Positions 57,501 to 64,000 of a stretch of DNA of 64,000 nt are shown one piece after another. Under the pieces are notes generated by a model. It ran no database searches, was not told where the DNA came from, and was given only the letters and a program-made list of their open reading frames with translations. Origin of the DNA: Gymnorhina tibicen (Eukaryota > Chordata > Aves > Passeriformes > Artamidae). Position 1 is the first letter of the stretch, and each line of letters begins with the position of its first letter. Location of the stretch: assembly GCA_013399875.1 (NCBI GenBank), contig VXAZ01007874.1, forward strand, positions 213,330 through 277,329, read 5' to 3'. Position numbers and translations under genes: made by a program.

Positions 57501-59750
57501 ATTATGTTGGACATCAGTATTGTAAGGGAAAAAACCACGAGCTGAGACTTACTTTAATAAGCATTTGGGGAAAGATCATCAGCAAAGTGGTGGCAATTTA
57601 GGAGAAAAAATATGAATTTCCCCTACCTGCCAACTCCCCTGCTTTTGGAAGGAAAATGCCTCACAAATCAGCTGTGGCCTTTTAGCTATATGTCTAAGAC
57701 CTCTGGATGTTTGGCAGGGAAACTGTTAAAAAAGGATGTAACATACATGCCTTTGGATATCAGAAATTCTGGGTGGTACCTGCTGGCAGCAAGTACCCTC
57801 TGTCATTGTGTGCAGGGACTGTGGTGTGTCTGGGACGTGTGACCCGCAGTGGACAAACTGCATGGTTTATCTGCACTGTGCAGTCGTGTGCATCGTGCAT
57901 TGTGCACTAGGGACAGGCCAGCCTCACTGCGTGCACACGATACAGCCTCCCCTGACAGCCCATACAGCAGCATTCCAGACACACTTTGGGTTCACTCTAT
58001 CATACTGGACAGAGCACACATTCTTCCATGTGAGAAATCCCAGAGAGGTATAGCAACCATTGCTTTTCAGATTTCAAAGGATGTTTGCTATGTTTTCTTT
58101 CCCTTTTGCTATAGCTTAAATATCACCAAACCCCAAGTCATTACCAGTAGAAAAAATAGCAGAGATCATTATTTCACCTATATAATCCAATGCACTTGTA
58201 TAAAGTTCAGCAAACACTCGATCAGAAATGATTATTTAAACTCTAATTCATACACATCGTTCTCTAGTAACAAAAAAAGTCTAAGCAGCAATACTGTGCT
58301 GGTAAGTGTTCCTGGTGTTACTGGATGAACTGCTGCTGTATTACATATATGTACGTATGCATTATCTACCTGACAGACCAGGTCAGACCCCATCTAGTGC
58401 AGTAACCAAACCATAACAGCGGCCACAAATGCCACCAGGGACAGGGGTGGAAAAGATGCGAGTCAAATGTGATAGTCTGCAATGGAGCACGGCAGGCATG
58501 TGTCACACAGAGCTCCTCGAGATCGTGGTCCCTTCCTGCTGAGATACGAGGAACAACCAGGAGCTAGACCCGAGTTAATCTGTGTGTCTACCTGTGGAAT
58601 ACACTGCCCTTGCCAGCAGAAGTGCAAGACCTGACAGTTAAGAGACTTAAACCCACTAAGTATCAGTTTTGATAACATTGTAGGGTTTTTATTTAACATG
58701 GGCTAATACTAAAATTGTTAAGGTTTAGGAAAAGTAATTACCTTTTCAGCTGTTAGTAAAGAAGAATACAGTTTAAGCAGTAAGGCTTTATAAGACAAAC
58801 CATCAAGAAAATTTACTCTGCTTTTGATGCCAATCTGAGAAAATATTTTCCTCAAATTTTTAAGGAATATACCATAAGAAGAAACACTTAACTCCCCTAG
58901 GATAACCAATCCCATTAAAATAGCAATTTTAGGCTTCCTATGTTTATATGAAATTTTATTTCTGAATTATTTTTTCCCAAGGTATAGTTTCCATTATGCA
59001 AAGGATAATCCATGATTCATGCATAGAAAGTCATGTAATTAATGTAAGAATACTTTGAACAAGATCACAGGAGTGGCAACACCAGAACAGGTTATTGGTC
59101 TGTTATGTCAGGCATTTACTTCTGGGGTGGCCTATATACTTGGGGGAAAAAAAAACAAACAAAAAAATCAAACGAAAAAAACCCACAACCCAAAACAAAA
59201 GCAATTTTACACATAGAGGAGGGAACTTCGCAGTATTACCCAGTGATAAAATCATCTCAGCTCTGGCAGCCAAGAACAATCATTATGTTTTCAACTGCAC
59301 AAGGACAGATAATTCTTAAATATTTTCAAGTATCCTGAAAAAGATCTAGCTTATTGTATGTTTTGACCGTTTTTTAAGTTCTATAAACATGCAGTTTTTC
59401 GTGGTGGTCAATACCAAAAGTAGGTCACATGATGTGCAAAAAAAGTATTTATGGTAGGAAGTGGGATGCTTCATCTGAAGCAGAGAGCCTGAGCTAGCAG
59501 CGACTGAGTCAATTCTGCACCGTCTTCATTAGAACAGAAATGCTATTTCAGTTAAATAGCTTAAATTTTGGTACCTTGTTTAGGCTTTTTTTTTTTTCCC
59601 TTGGAAGCTCAGAATTGGGAGCACTGTCCTTGGCAGTGTTTTAACCAAAGGCTTGTGATACTTGGTGCTTCTCTTACAACCCCAGCTTCTTGAATCTGCA
59701 TATTCAAGAACGTCACGTTTTTAAAATGCCAGAAAACAAAAAGGCAACAG
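48531..59750. other. Intergenic, upstream of SLC40A1, no supported gene
   Basis: About 11 kb of AT-rich sequence with no gene, RNA gene or CpG island that I can support. It contains short repeats (an imperfect 38-bp tandem near 50457-50530, a GATGAT run at 56586-56600, an A-rich stretch at 59142-59203) and a possible ancient interspersed repeat near 58370-58460. Being directly upstream of ferroportin, it is a reasonable place for its distal control elements. Confidence 0.55.
58370..58460 (+). repeat. Possible ancient amniote interspersed repeat
   Basis: The stretch with ACAGACCAGGTCAGACCCCA, CATCTAGTGCAGTA and GCCACAAATGCCACCAGGGA resembles a family common in turtle and crocodile genomes (GACCAGGTCAG, CCATCTAGTCCAGTA, a GGCCA/ATGC/CAGGGA pattern). 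I recall the pattern but not a firm family name. It would be an old copy. Confidence 0.3.
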
Positions 59751-60094
59751 CAGAGAGCCGAGCCACAGGCAGGACTAAGGGGCCCACGGCATGGAAAGCC
59801 GGGCTCATGGTTGCTGGGGTCCCACCCGCAGTGCCCGGGAGCCCAGGCTGCCCGCGCGGAGCCCCGCGGAGCGCCCCTCCTGCTCTGCCGGGCACTGGCG
59901 GTGGCGGGGCCCGGGCCGCCCCCGGGGAGGGCCAGGCGGGGGCGGTGCCGCCGCCGCGTACAAAAGGCGGTGCGCCGCCAGTTCCGAGCCCGCAGCTTTC
60001 GGCGCCCGTCAGCACCGAGCCGGGCGTCGAGCGGCGCTCGGCCCCTCCGCGGCGGAGCGTCCCCGCCGCCCGCGGCGCATAAGGCCAAGGCTTT

Positions 60095-60125
60095 CCGACT
60101 TCAGCTACAGTGCTAGCTAAGTCGG
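60095..60125 (+). promoter_or_regulatory. Iron-responsive element (IRE) in SLC40A1 5' UTR
   Basis: The segment CTTCAGCTACAGTGCTAGCT (60099-60118) forms a textbook IRE. The hexaloop is CAGTGC at 60108-60113. A five-pair upper stem pairs 103-107 with 114-118. The unpaired C is at 60102. A lower stem pairs 95-101 with 119-125, seven consecutive pairs (last digits of 60095-60125). The loop fits the CAGUGH consensus, and the stem is nearly the same as in human ferroportin mRNA, which has CAGUGU. As a 5' IRE it should bind IRP1/IRP2 in iron-poor cells and block ferroportin translation. It sits on the sense strand upstream of the start codon, where expected. Confidence 0.95.
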
Positions 60126-60142
60126 GGAAGGCAACACGAAGC

Positions 60143-60423
60143 NNNNNNNNNNNNNNNNNNNNNNNNNNNNNNNNNNNNNNNNNNNNNNNNNNNNNNNNNN
60201 NNNNNNNNNNNNNNNNNNNNNNNNNNNNNNNNNNNNNNNNNNNNNNNNNNNNNNNNNNNNNNNNNNNNNNNNNNNNNNNNNNNNNNNNNNNNNNNNNNNN
60301 NNNNNNNNNNNNNNNNNNNNNNNNNNNNNNNNNNNNNNNNNNNNNNNNNNNNNNNNNNNNNNNNNNNNNNNNNNNNNNNNNNNNNNNNNNNNNNNNNNNN
60401 NNNNNNNNNNNNNNNNNNNNNNN
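60143..60423. other. Assembly gap (281 N)
   Basis: A run of N replaces sequence between the IRE and the ferroportin start codon, inside the CpG island. Extreme GC content is the probable cause. The run length may not equal the missing length. Confidence 1.
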
Positions 60424-60468
60424 CGTCCCCCCTTTTCTCGGCATCGGGCAGCGGCGGAGCGGGCCGGC

Positions 60469-63400
60469 ATGGCGCGAGCAGCGGAGCCGGAGGGCCGGCG
60501 GCGCGGCGGTCAGTGCGGGCGGGTCGGCTCCAGCGCGGTTCCCGGGCGCGGAGCGGGCGCGGGTGACCGGGCGGGGCTGCCCGCGGGTGGGGGACACCAA
60601 ATCGCGCCGTGTCCCGGTGGTGCCTCCGCTGTCAGAATGGCAGCGAACTGTGCCTGCCGTACCGAAATGCGGTGGATGTGCCCGCATCTGCTTTAGCATC
60701 TGTTTCTTATTTCTCATTTAGGATCTGTGATTGCCTATTTTACGTCTGCAAAGTTTCTTCTTTATCTTGGACATGCACTGTCCACTTGGGTAAGTAAAAT
60801 ACTGGCCTGGTAGAAGTAGGATTTTATTAATCTGGCTATGATTTACCTGAGCTTTATTGGTATTTTCCAAAAATCTTCACTAACTAGCACACCACCACAG
60901 AGGTCTTGTTATAACACCTTGCTGGTAAAAGTCTTCATAATCTTTACAAGATACATTGCAGTAGGTTTTGTTTTTTGCACAGAGTAGTGCAGTACTCAAT
61001 TTTTGGAGGGCCTGGTTCTGTACCTTTTAATGTTTTTAAATAACTACAGAACCAGTGAGGCTCCTTATAGAGGAGCAGAATGGGAGACAGCCCATTGCAG
61101 CATATATGTAAAGGACTCATATACTTACTAATGGGAAATGCTCAGTGTTTACAAGGGACCCATTACTGCCACTCACTAGCTAACTTGTTGAAAGCATCAG
61201 GAGTTGTCCTCTGTAAAATCGTTTGCCTCCTAAAATGCTTTCCTTCTGTGCTAATATAACTTACTGTACCAGCTTTTACTTACTTGAAGGATACTAAAAA
61301 AAAAACTACCTTAAAATATGCACTAAAAAGAGACAATCTGGTTCTGTTTCACAGAATAAAATTAAGAATACATGTGTATTATAACACAATCTTAAGTCTC
61401 CATACAATGGCTTGGTTCAAAAATAAATGGAATGTTTCCCCCCATTTTCCTTGTTTTGTGTTTTGGTCCTGCATTTGGACTGGTTTAATGTATGTGTTGA
61501 ACAAAAGGCTGATCTTCAGTTACAACAGTGCATGCCTAACTCTGGCAGCTTCTTGTTTTCACTAACCTGAAAGGTCGTACTGATGTTTCTCTCAGTGAAA
61601 GAAGGCTTTGGGTGGTATCAAATGTTTGTTTAAACAAGTGCAATATTTTGGCAGTTGTTAATATTGAAGGAGCTGTTTGGCTCACTGCTTTTTAGAGGTC
61701 AGGGCTGTTGCCTGCAACAGCTTTTGTCAGTCATGCCCACAAAGTGCCTCACTGGCAATTTGGCCAACCCTGCTTACTCCTCTCTGAGCAGGCTTCACAG
61801 CTCCGCGGTGGGATTGCTCTGAGTCCCTGAGTACAGGTGACTAAGCAGAGTTAGAAAACAATGTTGCGTTCAGTAACAAATGTTAGACTACAAGATGTCT
61901 GTTTAGCAATATTAATGGATACTCCTGGTCATGCTCTGGTGGGTTTTGTGCTGAAAATCTTGCCTCAAAAAACCCCCAAGCAAATCTGCTCAAACAACAG
62001 AAGTTATTCTACAACAGCTTATTTCGACAGAATTGGGTGCAGGTTCACCTTTCATATCTCCTAAGCTCTGGTGTTCCTGTAGTGTGAAGGCTTTTGCTAA
62101 CAGGAACAGTAAACAAATACCTGAATCCTCAGAATTCCAAGTAATAGATCATCTTTGTTTTAGAATGGTGCTGTCCAGAATACAAAACCTGAGAGAAATG
62201 GCTTTTGCTGTAATTGAGAGATCTAATTAGGTTTCTGTGTTACTATGCCATTCCAAATGCCAAGAGAAGCTGTAAATGATTAAACACGTCACATCTCCAG
62301 AAATGTTCAGACTTGAACAAAGTCTAGGCTCTGTTGGGCTCTTGCTCAGTAAAGAATTTGAATGTGTGCCTGGCCTCAGGGATCTTAATAGGCTGGACAA
62401 CAATGCTGAACTGGAGTCTCAGATCTTATGCTGTTGCTGTCTATCCCTCAGCAAGAAAGAAAGAACAGCATGGAAGTGGGTTCACCTTGTGGGTGTCAGG
62501 CCTAATGCTTCCCAGCAGATCAGTTGATTGCAACTTCCCAGCCTTATCTGTGCCCCTCAGGAGGCCCATCAGTAGGTGGTAGCCTGGCTGTTCCTCAACT
62601 TGTGGCTTCAGTTCTGACATGGGATTGTGTACATTCAGTTTAAGATGATTATAAGGGTAATTATAATTACAGGAGGGGAGGAGCTGTCTTTAAAAGGCTA
62701 GTGATGCTAAACAGCTGTAGCTATTTAAAAGTTTTGAAATATCCACATTTTGAGACATTTTAAGGTGGGACTAAGGATATGTAATCAAGGATCTGCCTGT
62801 TTCTGAAGACAATATTTGCTGTTCAAATTTCAGTAGATCGTAGCTTGAAATTACATACCTGCTACAAAACTCTGCAATTCACGAATATTGTTCTTCTCCT
62901 TTATCTTTGCTTATTCTTTATGGGTTTTAATTCTTGAAAGAAAATCATACTTCCAGGTTGTAATAGCTGTGTTTACCCCAAAAATCATCTCTTTGGGTTG
63001 GCCTGAACAAAATACTCTGGGAAAATGTGTTGGATAAAGTTGAACAGTGTTCACAGGCTCTTAAATGAAGTGTACAGCAAAATCACGATGTCTCTGGAGT
63101 CAAAGGAACCCTTCCTTGAGTTTGAAGTGAGTTTGTTTTTCACTCTGACAGTAGTGACTGGCACTGACTTTCACATGCTTAAATTTTTTTTAAAATTGCC
63201 TTTTTCATCTTATCAAAATCCAGTAACTGAAATATCTCTGCATAAAGAAAAAACCCAAACTTCATATGAAAGTATTTTTTTGGCTCATTTTTCTAGCTTA
63301 ATAAACAGTTATCTGGATTAATTCACATGCATGTATTTTAAGTGAAATTGTATAAAGTACCACCTCAGGTCATACTAAGTTTAAGTGAAAGCTGGACTTG

Positions 63401-64000
63401 GGAAATTACATGCCAGTGGATTCATTGCTGGGGTGTTTTCTATGTATTTCTACTAACTAACCATGGAATGTAAGTGGAACATATTTACAGAAGACCTTAA
63501 GTGTCTCTTGAGTGAAAAATGGTTTATAATATATGAGAGGAGACATAAGATGATCATGCTTATAGCAGCATTTGTCATTGGATTTAGTTAAAAAAGCATA
63601 CAAAAAACCCTGGGGTTTTTATTTGAACTGATGAAATTTTTCTTTCCATGACTGGAATATAATCTTTTTCAGCCTACGGTTAAGGAAACAAGTATAAAAG
63701 TTTACATGTTACAGTGCTTACAGAAATATCCTTCAGTGAACTCAAATAACATTAAAAGGCAAATGCTTTTTGTGTTTGTACTATACTGAAGACTAATCAC
63801 ACTTTGCAATTATTTTGACCCTCCAAATAGCAGGCTTTTTGTGTATCTCTTGATTGCTGTGTTACATGATAAGTTAGATTTGGCAGGCTTTGATTTTTAA
63901 AAGTACTTTTATATTACACCTGTTGTTGTTATGTTTTATGTCCCCCAGCCTTTCCCAATATTTGAGATCCTTAGAAATTTGTACTCTTTGCTGAATCACA
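60469..64000 (+). CDS. SLC40A1: SLC40A1, ferroportin iron exporter (first two coding exons)
   Basis: Ferroportin is the only known vertebrate cellular iron exporter, a 12-helix plasma-membrane transporter degraded on hepcidin binding. Exon 1 coding is 60469-60508 and exon 2 is 60722-60789, joined by a split Gly codon with GT-AG borders (donor GCG|GTCAGT, acceptor CATTTAG). Together they give 36 codons: MARAAEPEGRRRGG followed by [22 protein letters not shown], matching human ...[23 protein letters not shown]. This covers the cytosolic N-terminus and the start of helix 1. The donor TGG|GTAAGT is in phase 0, so the next exon should begin GDRMW. That exon is not seen before 64000; 60790-64000 is intron 2 with no recognisable exon. 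The 5' UTR carries an IRE, which strongly supports the assignment. Confidence 0.95.
60790..64000 (+). other. SLC40A1 intron 2 (partial)
   Basis: The AT-rich sequence from the exon 2 donor to the window end shows no ferroportin exon. A frame at 63025-63321 and others here have no homology that I recognise and are treated as chance. Confidence 0.7.

Larger units (their letters stand above)
59780..60620 (+). promoter_or_regulatory. CpG-island promoter and 5' UTR of SLC40A1
   Basis: A dense GC- and CpG-rich block ends the 24-kb intergenic interval. A TATA-like TACAAAAG lies at 59959-59966 and would place transcription start near 59985-59995. The IRE follows about 110 bp later. Positions 60143-60423 are Ns, so part of the 5' region is missing. 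The start codon at 60469 and first donor at 60509 lie on the far side. Confidence 0.75.

Noticed and set aside
57612..58328. Cluster of overlapping plus-strand frames
   Set aside because: No homology, three overlapping frames open together, and no splice or promoter context.
59609..60721. Long open frames running through the SLC40A1 CpG island and N gap
   Set aside because: Much of the length is translated N. The real coding exon is only 60469-60508, shown by the ferroportin match across the 60508/60722 splice.

Overview
This is vertebrate nuclear DNA, almost certainly from a bird. Genes are split by GT-AG introns, promoters lie in CpG islands, and the recognisable interspersed repeats are nearly all 5'-truncated CR1 LINEs, the dominant avian family. 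One probable endogenous-retrovirus LTR suggests, weakly, a songbird. The genes match the block around human 2q32, read in the opposite orientation.

Layout. 1-12923: the first four coding exons of PMS1 on the minus strand; the rest of the gene lies off the left edge. 14900-15500: CpG island and shared promoter of PMS1 (leftward) and ORMDL1 (rightward). 16597-20391: complete ORMDL1 coding sequence (153 aa). 22020-22430: CpG-island promoter of OSGEPL1. 22634-27046: complete OSGEPL1 (415 aa, seven coding exons). 27419-31090: complete ASNSD1 on the minus strand (641 aa, three coding exons), convergent with OSGEPL1. 31113-34690: ASDURF (91 aa, four exons), the upstream reading frame of the same transcript, ending 22 nt before the ASNSD1 start codon. 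34440-34910: the ASDURF/ASNSD1 CpG-island promoter. 35550-59750: a 24-kb interval with no gene I can support. 59780-60789: promoter, iron-responsive element and first two coding exons of SLC40A1 (ferroportin) on the plus strand; the rest of the gene lies beyond the right edge.

The genes are housekeeping neighbours, not one pathway: mismatch repair (PMS1), sphingolipid homeostasis (ORMDL1), mitochondrial tRNA t6A modification (OSGEPL1), an asparagine-synthetase-like protein with a prefoldin-like co-encoded partner (ASNSD1/ASDURF), and iron export (SLC40A1). ANKAR, which lies between OSGEPL1 and ASNSD1 in human, is not between them here.

Assembly quality matters. There are four single-N joins (15314, 21049, 22228, 48249). 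Two of them are flanked by near-identical copies of about 81 and 192 bp that look like false duplications. A 281-base N run (60143-60423) falls in the SLC40A1 5' region. I found no operon-like, CRISPR-like or clearly novel system. The most informative observations are the intact ferroportin IRE, the ASDURF-ASNSD1 bicistronic arrangement, the missing ANKAR and the false duplications.
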